Assembly (NCBI GenBank): GCA_051883075.1 | Contig: JBJETA010000005.1 | Span: 15,804-79,803, forward strand | DNA from: Aminipila sp051883075 | GTDB lineage: Bacteria; Bacillota; Clostridia; Peptostreptococcales; Anaerovoracaceae | Reading direction: 5' to 3' | Length of the DNA stretch: 64,000 nucleotides | Shown here: positions 1 through 7,670 of the stretch, piece after piece | Layout of the letters: the number at the start of each line of letters is the position of its first letter | Numbering within the stretch: position 1 is the stretch's first letter | Notes under the pieces: model-generated | Databases searched by the model: none | The model's input: only the letters and a program-made list of their open reading frames with translations | What the model was told of the DNA's origin: nothing | Translations under genes and position numbers: made by a program

Positions 1-839
1 TCGGAATCCGGATTCAGATATTTACCTGTCAGCCGATTCCGGGAACCCAGCTTCCGGGAAATCCGACTCCGGAAAACCGGGATTCGGAAAATCAGCCCAC
101 TGATTTCGGACTGCCTGTGTCAACCGACTTGCAAACCCTGCAATCGGCTGATGCACAATCATGCAACACACAGTCGGACTCCGCACAGCCTAACGCAAAT
201 ATACGATTTGTCATAAAGGGCGGACAGAGCTACACCTCTCCGGGCGAAGTTTCAGCCGAAGGTGACTGGTCCAATGCGGCATTCTGGATTGCCGCAGACC
301 TGCTGGGTCGGACGCGAACCCCGGAATCCGCTGATATATCCTGTACCGGCGTGGAATGTACCGGTTTGAATCCGGATTCATCACAGGGCGACAAACGAAT
401 TGTCGAATTTGCGGACATTATCAAGGAAAACGTGAATACTTCGGAGATTTTACAATTTGATGTATCGCAGGTACCTGACCTGGTACCTATACTCTCTGTT
501 ATGTGCTGCTGCCGCAGAGGCGGAACTTCAAAAATCGTAAATGCAGGCAGGCTCCGCATAAAAGAAAGCGACAGACTTGCAACGGTTCACGAAATGCTTG
601 AAGCTCTGGGTGCTGAAATTGAAGAAGGCGAAGACAGTCTTACCATATACGGAAAAGGCAGTCTTACAGGCGGCACCGTGGACGGACACAATGACCACCG
701 AATAGTTATGGCGGCTGCCGCATCCTCAGTCCTATGCCGGGAACCCGTTACTATACTGGGGGCAGAGGCGGTAAACAAATCCTATCCTGCTTTCTGGTCA
801 GACTTCAGAAGTCTGGGAGGTGAATATATTGAGCTTTAA
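1..839 (+). CDS. aroA: 3-phosphoshikimate 1-carboxyvinyltransferase (EPSP synthase), 3' part
   Basis: This is the C-terminal part of EPSP synthase, which joins shikimate-3-phosphate and PEP in the sixth step of the shikimate pathway. The frame is open through the left edge, so the start lies outside the window. Family blocks seen in order are IKGGQSY, EGDWSNAAFW, QGDKRIVE, QVPDLVPIL (catalytic Asp), RIKESDRLA, NDHRIVMA and the KSYPAFW end. The first ~60 visible residues, where the family normally has a compact conserved stretch, are instead low-complexity and rich in Pro, Ser, Asn and Gln, encoded by short GC-rich DNA repeats. The 3' end overlaps aroC by 11 bases, implying translational coupling. 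Identity is secure; whether the odd N-terminal part is functional is not. Confidence 0.9.
   Translation, partial: GIRIQIFTCQPIPGTQLPGNPTPENRDSENQPTDFGLPVSTDLQTLQSADAQSCNTQSDSAQPNANIRFVIKGGQSYTSPGEVSAEGDWSNAAFWIAADLLGRTRTPESADISCTGVECTGLNPDSSQGDKRIVEFADIIKENVNTSEILQFDVSQVPDLVPILSVMCCCRRGGTSKIVNAGRLRIKESDRLATVHEMLEALGAEIEEGEDSLTIYGKGSLTGGTVDGHNDHRIVMAAAASSVLCREPVTILGAEAVNKSYPAFWSDFRSLGGEYIEL
33..93. repeat. Imperfect ~15-bp GC-rich tandem repeat inside aroA
   Basis: Four degenerate units built on TTCCGGGAA / CTCCGGAAA / ATTCGGAAA follow one another here, with a period of about 14-16 bases. They encode the low-complexity insert at the left end of the visible aroA reading frame. Repeat expansion inside the gene is the simplest reading. 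Confidence 0.55.
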
Positions 840-1956
840 GACAGTTTCATCAACATTTGGACACAATATCAAAATAACAATTGCAGGCGGCTCCCACGAA
901 CCTGAGATTTCAGTTGTTGCAGAGGGATTCCCCGCAGATGAAAAAATAGATTTGGACAGACTTCAGACATTTATGTCCAGAAGAGCTCCCGGGAACAGTA
1001 TTTTTGCAACGCCGCGAAAGGAAGCGGATGTTCCCGTATTTGAATCGGGATTCCGTGCACCGGAACCGGAGGACAGCAGAATCAGAATTACAGACGGCAG
1101 TCCTTTGAAAGCCGTAATCAGAAACACAAATACCCGCTCTTCGGACTATTCAAATCTCCGGGATATACCCAGACCCGCACATGCAGACTTTACCGCCGCT
1201 GCAAGATACGGAAATACGGTAAACATGTCGGGCGGCGGTCCGTTTTCCGCAAGAATGACTGCTCCGCTTTGCATTGCAGGCGGTATTGCTCTTCAGATTC
1301 TTGAAAGGAAAGGCATTCACATAGGCGCCCATATTTATTCTGTTGGCGCTGTAAGAGACATGGCATTTGATCCTGTTTCTACAGAAGCTTCCGGGCTTCA
1401 GGCTTTGAAAGAACTTGACTTTCCTGTTCTCGACCACGACAGGGGCGAAGCCATGAAGCAGGAAATACTTGCTGCTAAGAAGGACGAGGATTCTGTCGGC
1501 GGCATCATTGAAGCAATCGTTCTGGGACTTCCAAAAGGATATGGCGGAGCCATGTATGACGGTATCGAAAGCCGGCTCGCACCTGTTCTCTTCGGTATTC
1601 CTGCCGTAAAGGGCATAGAGTTCGGAAACGGCTTTGCGGCTTCCACGCTTCGCGGCTCAGAAAACAACGATGCATTTATTATAAAAAACGGGGAAATCAG
1701 GACCGCCACCAACAACCACGGCGGTATCCTGGGCGGAATATCTTCAGGGATGCCTGTTATCTGCCGCCTGGCATTTAAGCCTACCCCTTCCATAGGCAGG
1801 GAACAGCAGTCTGTAAGCATGAGCCGTATGGAAGCTGCACCCCTGAAAATCCGGGGCAGGCATGACCCATGTGTTGCAGTCCGTGCAGTTCCTATCGTGG
1901 AAGCGGCACTTGCAGTGTGTATTCTGGATCTGCTTCTGGAAAATCCGGAGTTTTGA
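829..1956 (+). CDS. aroC: Chorismate synthase (divergent)
   Basis: Converts EPSP to chorismate using reduced FMN. I place the start at TTG 829 because GGGAGGT ends 7 bases upstream and the protein then begins MSFKTVSSTFG like the family; an in-frame GTG at 820 sits inside the ribosome site. The overlap with aroA is 11 bases. About 375 residues, a normal length. The C-terminal signature RHDPCVAVRAVPIVEA is intact and both catalytic His contexts (SHE near residue 22; RPAHAD near residue 113) keep their His. The first signature reads GGSHE where most enzymes have GESHG, and RPGHAD is RPAHAD, so this is a divergent copy. Context with aroA, pheA and aroE supports the assignment. Confidence 0.9.
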   Translation: MSFKTVSSTFGHNIKITIAGGSHEPEISVVAEGFPADEKIDLDRLQTFMSRRAPGNSIFATPRKEADVPVFESGFRAPEPEDSRIRITDGSPLKAVIRNTNTRSSDYSNLRDIPRPAHADFTAAARYGNTVNMSGGGPFSARMTAPLCIAGGIALQILERKGIHIGAHIYSVGAVRDMAFDPVSTEASGLQALKELDFPVLDHDRGEAMKQEILAAKKDEDSVGGIIEAIVLGLPKGYGGAMYDGIESRLAPVLFGIPAVKGIEFGNGFAASTLRGSENNDAFIIKNGEIRTATNNHGGILGGISSGMPVICRLAFKPTPSIGREQQSVSMSRMEAAPLKIRGRHDPCVAVRAVPIVEAALAVCILDLLLENPEF

Positions 1957-1996
1957 CCATTAAATTTGATAAAATACCTTTAGGAGGCTGACAACT

Positions 1997-3136
1997 ATGT
2001 CTTTAAACAATATAAGAGAAGAAATTGATAATATCGATAAACAGTTAGTTGACCTGTTTGTAAAACGTATGGACATGGCAAAAAAGGTTGCCGAAGAAAA
2101 GAAAGCTGCAGGTTCTCCCGTTTTAAACGTCCAGCGCGAAAGGGAAATTCTTACCAGAGTTTCGGAACAGGCGGGAGAAGAGCTTGACGGTTATGTAAGG
2201 CTTCTTTACAACACTATATTTGATATAAGCCGTTCCCATCAGAACCGTATCATTCACAAAGACAGTCCCATCAAAGAAAAAATTGAAGCGGCGCTGAAGA
2301 ATACACCTGCAATGTTTCCCTCCAAGGCAACCGTTGCATGCCAGGGTGTGGAGGGGGCTTATTCCCAGCTTGCTGCAGAGAAGCTTTTTGCAGTTCCTTC
2401 CATTATGTATTTCCAGAACTTTGAAAGTGTCTTCAATGCAGTAGCAAAAGGTCTTTGCAGATACGGCATCCTTCCTATTGAGAACAGTTCCCACGGTTCT
2501 GTCGGAGAAGTATATGATTTAATGAAGCATTACAACTTCCATATAGCCAAGTGTATCAAGCTCCGCATATCCCACAAGCTGCTTGCAAAGCCCGGCACAA
2601 AGCTTGAGGATATTACTGAAATAGTCTCACACGAACAGGCTCTCGGTCAGTGTGCCGACTTTATCAAAAGTCTGAAAGGCGTAAAAATTACCGTATGTGA
2701 AAATACGGCGGTTGCAGCTGAAACTGTTGCAGCCAGCGGCAGAAACGACATAGCGGCTATATCCTCAGCCGACTGTGCAAGACTTTACGGTCTTTCTGTC
2801 ATCAGAGATGATATTCAGATAAGTGACAACAATTACACACGTTTTATCTGTATCTCCAAGGATCTTGAAATATATCCGGGTGCAAACAAAATAAGCCTTA
2901 TGCTTTCACTTCCTCATCGTCCTATGTCGCTTTACAATATGCTTGCACGCTTCTCAACACTGGGTCTGAATCTTACAAAGCTTGAATCACGCCCTATCCC
3001 GGGAAGCGATTTCGAGTTTATGTTTTACTTTGATATGGAAGCTTCCGTAGTTTCCTCGGATGTAGTCAGCCTGCTGGGTGAACTTTCAGATCAGCCTGAG
3101 TTGTTTGTTTTCCTTGGAAACTACATCGAAAACTAA
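1997..3136 (+). CDS. pheA: Bifunctional chorismate mutase / prephenate dehydratase (P-protein)
   Basis: Makes phenylpyruvate from chorismate in two steps for phenylalanine synthesis. Residues 1-90 form an AroQ-type chorismate mutase (IREEIDNIDKQLVDLFVKRM). Residues ~105-285 are prephenate dehydratase, including GVEGAYSQ, LPIENSSHGSV and the catalytic NNYTRF motif. Residues ~295-375 are an ACT domain with the ESRPIPG phenylalanine-binding motif, so feedback inhibition by Phe is expected. TAGGAGG lies 9 bases before the ATG. It follows aroC by 40 bases and precedes aroE, consistent with one aromatic operon. Confidence 0.95.
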   Translation: MSLNNIREEIDNIDKQLVDLFVKRMDMAKKVAEEKKAAGSPVLNVQREREILTRVSEQAGEELDGYVRLLYNTIFDISRSHQNRIIHKDSPIKEKIEAALKNTPAMFPSKATVACQGVEGAYSQLAAEKLFAVPSIMYFQNFESVFNAVAKGLCRYGILPIENSSHGSVGEVYDLMKHYNFHIAKCIKLRISHKLLAKPGTKLEDITEIVSHEQALGQCADFIKSLKGVKITVCENTAVAAETVAASGRNDIAAISSADCARLYGLSVIRDDIQISDNNYTRFICISKDLEIYPGANKISLMLSLPHRPMSLYNMLARFSTLGLNLTKLESRPIPGSDFEFMFYFDMEASVVSSDVVSLLGELSDQPELFVFLGNYIEN

Positions 3137-3170
3137 TTCGGACAAAATGCCGGAAAAGAAAGGACTTTAT

Positions 3171-3962
3171 ATGGAATACGGTTTAATAGGAGAAAAGCTC
3201 GGTCACAGCTACTCAAAAATAATACACGAAAAGCTGGGTGCCTATGCCTACGATTTAAAGCCTCTTGCCAAAGACGAGCTGGAGGCCTTCATGCAGGCAC
3301 GGGACTTTAAAGGTCTGAATGTGACCATTCCCTATAAGCAGGCAGTTATACCCTTCTGTGACGAGGTTTCCGGACTGGCAAGGGAAATAGGTGCGGTAAA
3401 TACTCTTTACTTCAACGAAAAAGGAAGACTGTGCGGTACAAATACGGATTATCTCGGATTTCTGTATGCCATGGACGAAGCAGGCATATCTGTTGCAGAT
3501 AAAACAGTAGTAATACTGGGCGACGGAGCGACCCACAAAACCATAAAAAAGGCTGTTTCGGACAGAGGCGCCAAAGAAATCATAGTTGCCTCACGCAAAG
3601 CGGATTCACCGCAGAAGCTTGATACTTGCACAAAAGTCAATTACAGGGACCTGCCGGATTATGCCTACGCTGAAATCGTAATAAATTCAACTCCTGTGGG
3701 CATGTATCCCAACACGGAGGGTTGCCCTGCGGATCTGAGCATGTTTACCGAATGTCAGGGAGTCTTTGATGTGATATACAACCCTTATCACACCAACTTT
3801 ATCCGTCAGGCAATAGCCCTTGATATCCCTTTTGCAAGCGGTCTTTCCATGCTTGTTGCCCAGGCAACCGCAGCCGCAGGTTTTTTCACAGGTAGCGGAA
3901 ATTTTTACGAAAAAGAAAATAAACGCATAATTTCAGAATTGAAATCAGCGTTTACAAAATAA
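3171..3962 (+). CDS. aroE: Shikimate dehydrogenase
   Basis: Reduces 3-dehydroshikimate to shikimate with NADPH. The start at ATG 3171 (MEYGLIGEKLGHSYSK) is chosen over upstream in-frame codons because AAAGGA precedes it and the family N-terminus begins here. Seen: GHSYSKIIHEKLG substrate motif, NVTIPYK with the catalytic Lys, TNTDYLGF with the catalytic Asp, then a Rossmann segment VVILGDGATHKT. The usual GxGGA/S nucleotide loop is altered to GDGATH, so cofactor binding may differ somewhat. 263 residues, normal length. It is convergent with aroD, with only one base between the stops. Confidence 0.92.
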   Translation: MEYGLIGEKLGHSYSKIIHEKLGAYAYDLKPLAKDELEAFMQARDFKGLNVTIPYKQAVIPFCDEVSGLAREIGAVNTLYFNEKGRLCGTNTDYLGFLYAMDEAGISVADKTVVILGDGATHKTIKKAVSDRGAKEIIVASRKADSPQKLDTCTKVNYRDLPDYAYAEIVINSTPVGMYPNTEGCPADLSMFTECQGVFDVIYNPYHTNFIRQAIALDIPFASGLSMLVAQATAAAGFFTGSGNFYEKENKRIISELKSAFTK

Positions 3963-3963
3963 A

Positions 3964-4773
3964 CTAAACATTTATGTTTTTATGAATTTCATACAAAAGA
4001 TTGCTCAAAGCTTTGGCTTCGATTTGTCCCGGAGCCGAAGCTTTTTTTACTGCGCCGAAAGTCATGGCAGACCCGAAGATTTCCCCCGCTACACGGCTTA
4101 TCATCCCATCTTTGCCCATAGACATAGTTATAATCGGTCTGTCCGCAAAATCCTCCGACATTTCCAGCGTTGCCTCAAGCAGTGTCAGCATATCTCGCTT
4201 GCTTGCAGGCATTACGGCAAGCTTAGGCATATCAGCGTCCAGCTCCTGCATCCTCCTGAGAATGTCCACCATTTCCTCCTTCGCAGGAGTTTCATGGAAA
4301 TGATGGTTTGAGCCTATTACAGCCACATCTCTGCTGTGTGCATATTCAACAAGCGATGCTGTAATGTCCCTGTCCATAAACACTTCCACATCTATGAAAT
4401 CAGCCATACCTGTATCTATGACCGCTTTATTCAAAGCTTCATATTCCTTTCCCGTAATGTCTCCCTCTCCGCCTTCCTTCCTTGTCCTGAAGGTGAAAAG
4501 CAGAACAGTGTCACCCAATATACTGCGCAGCTCTGTCAGAACCGATTTTACACGCTCCGGTTCGCAGGCACAGTCGTACCAGTCAGCACGCCATTCTATA
4601 ACATCAGCAAGTCTGCCGACACATTCGTCATCATACTCACGTTCTTCCTCCCACATGCCGCATACCGTTCTTGCCTGTGCGAAAATCTCTTCGTCTGTCC
4701 TCCCAAAAACAGGAATGCACAACTTTGGTTTTCCCTCACCGAATACTATGTTTCTGCACTTAAGAGTGTTCAT
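3964..4773 (-). CDS. aroD: Type I 3-dehydroquinate dehydratase
   Basis: Dehydrates 3-dehydroquinate to 3-dehydroshikimate through a Schiff base. Type I hallmarks are visible: EWRADWYD near residue 60, GSNHHFHETP with the catalytic His near residue 155, PKLAVMP with the Schiff-base Lys near residue 183, and ITMSMGKDGMISRV near the C-terminus. 269 residues, slightly longer than the E. coli enzyme. Its ATG overlaps the aroK stop as TAATG, so the two are translationally coupled, facing the aroA-aroE operon tail to tail. Confidence 0.95.
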   Translation of the reverse strand: MNTLKCRNIVFGEGKPKLCIPVFGRTDEEIFAQARTVCGMWEEEREYDDECVGRLADVIEWRADWYDCACEPERVKSVLTELRSILGDTVLLFTFRTRKEGGEGDITGKEYEALNKAVIDTGMADFIDVEVFMDRDITASLVEYAHSRDVAVIGSNHHFHETPAKEEMVDILRRMQELDADMPKLAVMPASKRDMLTLLEATLEMSEDFADRPIITMSMGKDGMISRVAGEIFGSAMTFGAVKKASAPGQIEAKALSNLLYEIHKNINV

Positions 4774-5288
4774 TATCTTATCCCTGCCTTTTCCAAAAGC
4801 TCTTTACATATGCTTTCAATATCCTTATTGTCCGTTTCAATCTCTATATTTGCCGCCGCATGATAATGTCCGCTTCTTTTTTCCATAAGCTGAGATATAA
4901 ACTCAACATTCATGTTTCCGTTCAGAATCGGACGCTTATCATCATCCTTTACTCTTTCATAAACTGTTTCGGCTGCCGCGGTAAGAAGTACCACATCCCC
5001 GCACTCTGACATAATCCTCCGGTTTTCTTCCCTCATAGGCAGCCCGCCTCCGCAGGAAACAATACAGGGTTTTTCCGCGCATATTTTTTTCAGTACACCT
5101 GTTTCAAAGTTTCTGAAATACTCTTCCCCGAAGCTGTCAAACATACGGGAAATCTCCATGCCCGCCTCTTCAACTATTCTTTCATCTGTATCAACAAGCG
5201 GTTCGCCTGTCATCGATGCCAGTTTCTTTGACACAGCAGTCTTGCCCGCCCCCATAAAGCCTATTAAAAAAATGTGTTTCTGAAGCAT
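4773..5288 (-). CDS. aroK: Shikimate kinase
   Basis: Phosphorylates shikimate at O3 with ATP. P-loop GFMGAGKT at residues ~9-16, DTDERI (Asp binding shikimate), GEEYFRNFE (Arg binding), SCGGGLP and the KRPIL lid motif are all present in 171 residues, the normal length. First gene of the leftward aroK-aroD pair. The promoter must lie in the 144-base gap to the divergent ridA; I see a possible TACAAT -10 on this strand but no clear -35. Confidence 0.95.
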   Translation of the reverse strand: MLQKHIFLIGFMGAGKTAVSKKLASMTGEPLVDTDERIVEEAGMEISRMFDSFGEEYFRNFETGVLKKICAEKPCIVSCGGGLPMREENRRIMSECGDVVLLTAAAETVYERVKDDDKRPILNGNMNVEFISQLMEKRSGHYHAAANIEIETDNKDIESICKELLEKAGIR

Positions 5289-5351
5289 GTTTCTTTCCCC
5301 GTTCCGTAATTTTTCGTTTTGTATTATTGTATCATAAAACTATCCCGCGTC

Positions 5352-5380
5352 TTGAACCTTTTTTATGAAAAATATATAAT
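5352..5380 (+). promoter_or_regulatory. Sigma-A type promoter for ridA
   Basis: TTGAAC (5352-5357), a 17-base spacer and TATAAT (5375-5380), followed by a short leader and AAGGAGG before the ridA ATG at 5433. Confidence 0.75.
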
Positions 5381-5432
5381 TAGTTTAGAAAATAATCATC
5401 AAAGCAAAATACGAATTTAAGGAGGATATATC

Positions 5433-5813
5433 ATGCGTAAAATTGTTTCAACCGCTGCAGCTCCTGCAGCTATCGGACCTTACTCACAGGCAAATATCTT
5501 TGGAAACCTTCTTTTCACATCGGGACAGGTTCCTCTTGACCCTGCTACGGGTGAAATCGTCGGCACAACTATTGAGGAACAGACAGAACAGGTTTTTAAA
5601 AACATTCAGGCAATCCTTGAGGAAGCCGGCTCTTCTTTTGACAAGGTTCTGAAAACTACTGTATTTATGAAAAATATGAACGATTTTGCAAAGATGAACG
5701 GGGTTTATGCAAAATATTTCAAGGAAGGCTCTTATCCTTCCCGCTCGGCTGTACAGGTTGCCAAGCTGCCAAAGGATGTTATGGTAGAAATTGAAACTAT
5801 TGCTTATCTGTAA
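5433..5813 (+). CDS. ridA: RidA family reactive enamine/imine deaminase
   Basis: Hydrolyses reactive 2-aminoacrylate-type intermediates released by PLP enzymes. The 126-residue protein shows the full family pattern: PAAIGPYSQA at the N-terminus, FTSGQVPLDPATGEIV, EQVFKNIQAILEEAGSS, and the C-terminal YPSRSAVQVAKLPKDVMVEIETIA containing the Arg and Glu that bind substrate. AAGGAGGATAT gives a strong ribosome site. A monocistronic unit with its own promoter and a terminator at 5829-5877. Confidence 0.95.
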   Translation: MRKIVSTAAAPAAIGPYSQANIFGNLLFTSGQVPLDPATGEIVGTTIEEQTEQVFKNIQAILEEAGSSFDKVLKTTVFMKNMNDFAKMNGVYAKYFKEGSYPSRSAVQVAKLPKDVMVEIETIAYL

Positions 5814-5828
5814 GCTGTAAAATCAGAT

Positions 5829-5877
5829 ATGGGGCTGTTACATTAACAAATTTTATTTGCTAATGTAACAGCCCCAT
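5829..5877. terminator. Bidirectional intrinsic terminator between ridA and ybaK
   Basis: Perfect 17-bp arms (5829-5845 and 5861-5877) around a 15-base AT-rich loop, between two convergent genes, so it can stop transcription from both sides. Confidence 0.75.
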
Positions 5878-5892
5878 GTGACCTTATTAGTT

Positions 5893-6384
5893 TTATGCCT
5901 CAACACTCAGATCCGCCAGTTCAGCATTCGCCACCCGCAGCAGGTCATTTACGGAAAGCTCCATCTGTAGTCCAACCTTTCCCGCACTTACAATTATCTT
6001 CTCTATTGTTCCTGCTGAACTGTCTATTGCTGTTTTAAACTGTTTTTTCATGCCTATCGGTGAACATCCTCCATGAATATATCCTGTTGTGGGCAGAAGT
6101 GTTTTCATTGGAATCATTTCAATTTTCTTCTCGCCGAAATGCTTTGCAGCTTTCTTTAAATCCAGTTCTTCGGCAACAGGTATAACGCATACATAATATT
6201 CTTTGCTGCTTCCCTGGGTAACAAGTGTTTTAAAAACTCTTTCTACCTCCTGTCCTGTTTTTTTCGCCACTGAGACTCCGTCAAGAAGGCCGTCTGACAC
6301 ATCATATTCATAGACATTGTGTTCTATCTTCTCTGCATCAAGCCGGCGGAGAGCATTTGTCTTTACTTTCGCCTGTTTCGCCAT
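5893..6384 (-). CDS. ybaK: YbaK/EbsC-family Cys-tRNA(Pro) deacylase
   Basis: A trans-editing factor that removes cysteine mischarged onto tRNA-Pro. 163 residues with the YbaK pattern: KTNALRRLDAEKIEHNVYEYD at the N-terminus, VFKTLVTQG with the conserved Lys, and GYIHGGCSPIGMKKQF. It starts directly after the stop of the gene at 6385 (TAA then ATG, no gap), with the ribosome site AAGGAAG inside that gene, so it is the last gene of a leftward unit. Confidence 0.9.
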   Translation of the reverse strand: MAKQAKVKTNALRRLDAEKIEHNVYEYDVSDGLLDGVSVAKKTGQEVERVFKTLVTQGSSKEYYVCVIPVAEELDLKKAAKHFGEKKIEMIPMKTLLPTTGYIHGGCSPIGMKKQFKTAIDSSAGTIEKIIVSAGKVGLQMELSVNDLLRVANAELADLSVEA

Positions 6385-7668
6385 TTATAAAACTTCCTTT
6401 CTCTGGCTTCTGTATCTGTTTACAACCCAGATTTCATCTCCCGTAACGGAGTTTTCAAGCTTTACCCTCTTCAACTCTACTTCAAGGTTCAGCTTTTTGG
6501 CTTTGTCCCTGCTCTGGCACTTTGCATAATAAATGCGTATGCCCGGCTCCTCACTTATCTTTCCTGTTTCAACAACATCTATTCCTGCCAGTTCTTTTGC
6601 TATAAACGACTGAAATACCTTATCAACATCAAAGTCAGCCTTATGCTGTCCTATATATATTTCCCTTGCATAACGCTCACTGAACTTTTCATCATTGTTG
6701 AACTCTATCCACTCTATGTCACCGTCAACATAACCGTCCGGTGCTTCAAAAGGTCGTTCATCAAAGCCGTCCGTAATCCAGATTTCCGTTATGACACCGT
6801 TCTTCGCAAAAAATGCTATATATCTGCAGCTGCCGTCATCAGGTATGTATCCATAGCAGTTTCCGGCTCCTTTAAAATCTTCCACATATGCCAGATCTCC
6901 CGGATACCTGGTTTTTAATTCCTGTACCTTGCTTCCCACATGGATTCCCCTGTTTGTTTCCGCTACAGGGCTTGTACTTTTTATCCAATAGATAAGCTCC
7001 CTTTTTCTTTCAAACTGTACCCATGTGGAAATCTTAAGCTGCAATCCCTCCCATGTATCTGTATACTCGGCGGTTGCCCCAAATATTCCCTGAGTATGCT
7101 CTCTTGTCTGGACCGCCTGCTCAAAAGGAGCTCCGCCTTTTAAGTTATCCCACAGTCTTATCCGCTGATTGTCAATTCTTATTGAAAATTCATCATCGAC
7201 AGGCCATTCATGGAAGTTCGCATAACGTTCACTTATATATCCCTTATATCCTTTATATGCCAGCTCCCTGTCTTCCACAAAAGATACCTCAAAGACTTCG
7301 CTGTCCTTTCTGAAAAACAGAAGTATAGGAGTTCCTTTCATGCCTGCCTGTGCCATAAGCTCCGTTGAGTTAAGCACAACACCCTTCGAGTTCGTTACTG
7401 CCTTTTCAGGCTCTATACGGTAATCAAAGCTGTAAAACTCAAACTGTCCGTCGTCAAAAGGGACTTCTATAAGCAGCTTGAATCTTTTCAGCTCTACTTC
7501 CTTCAGCTTCAGGTTCAGCTTAGCCAGAATCAGTTCGCAGTATTCCTTAAAGCGTTCCTCCAACCCTTCGGGCAACGTTTTTTTCTCAATCGGTGTCCTT
7601 GTTCTTAAGCTTAAAAATACAATTACAATAAATATAATGCAAAGTATTAATATAAGCGTTTCTTTCAT
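6385..7668 (-). CDS. Membrane-anchored protein of unknown function, tandem paralogue A
   Basis: Not recognised. The start at ATG 7668 (MKETLILILCII) is preferred because AAGGGG precedes it; an earlier in-frame codon would run into the upstream gene. 427 residues: one N-terminal hydrophobic helix (residues ~3-20), then a charged soluble region rich in aromatic residues and acidic turns. It resembles the upstream gene along most of its length, sharing blocks such as GIHVGSKVQELKTRYPGD, YGYIPDD, ITEIWITDGFD, DGYVDGDIEWIE and REIYIGQHKAD. The GIxVGSxVxxxKxxY block looks like the VG-x-VxxxxxxYG repeat of secreted SmpA/BLIP-like folds; that is only an analogy. Gap to the upstream gene is two bases. 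Confidence 0.8.
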   Translation of the reverse strand: MKETLILILCIIFIVIVFLSLRTRTPIEKKTLPEGLEERFKEYCELILAKLNLKLKEVELKRFKLLIEVPFDDGQFEFYSFDYRIEPEKAVTNSKGVVLNSTELMAQAGMKGTPILLFFRKDSEVFEVSFVEDRELAYKGYKGYISERYANFHEWPVDDEFSIRIDNQRIRLWDNLKGGAPFEQAVQTREHTQGIFGATAEYTDTWEGLQLKISTWVQFERKRELIYWIKSTSPVAETNRGIHVGSKVQELKTRYPGDLAYVEDFKGAGNCYGYIPDDGSCRYIAFFAKNGVITEIWITDGFDERPFEAPDGYVDGDIEWIEFNNDEKFSERYAREIYIGQHKADFDVDKVFQSFIAKELAGIDVVETGKISEEPGIRIYYAKCQSRDKAKKLNLEVELKRVKLENSVTGDEIWVVNRYRSQRKEVL

Positions 7669-7670
7669 GT

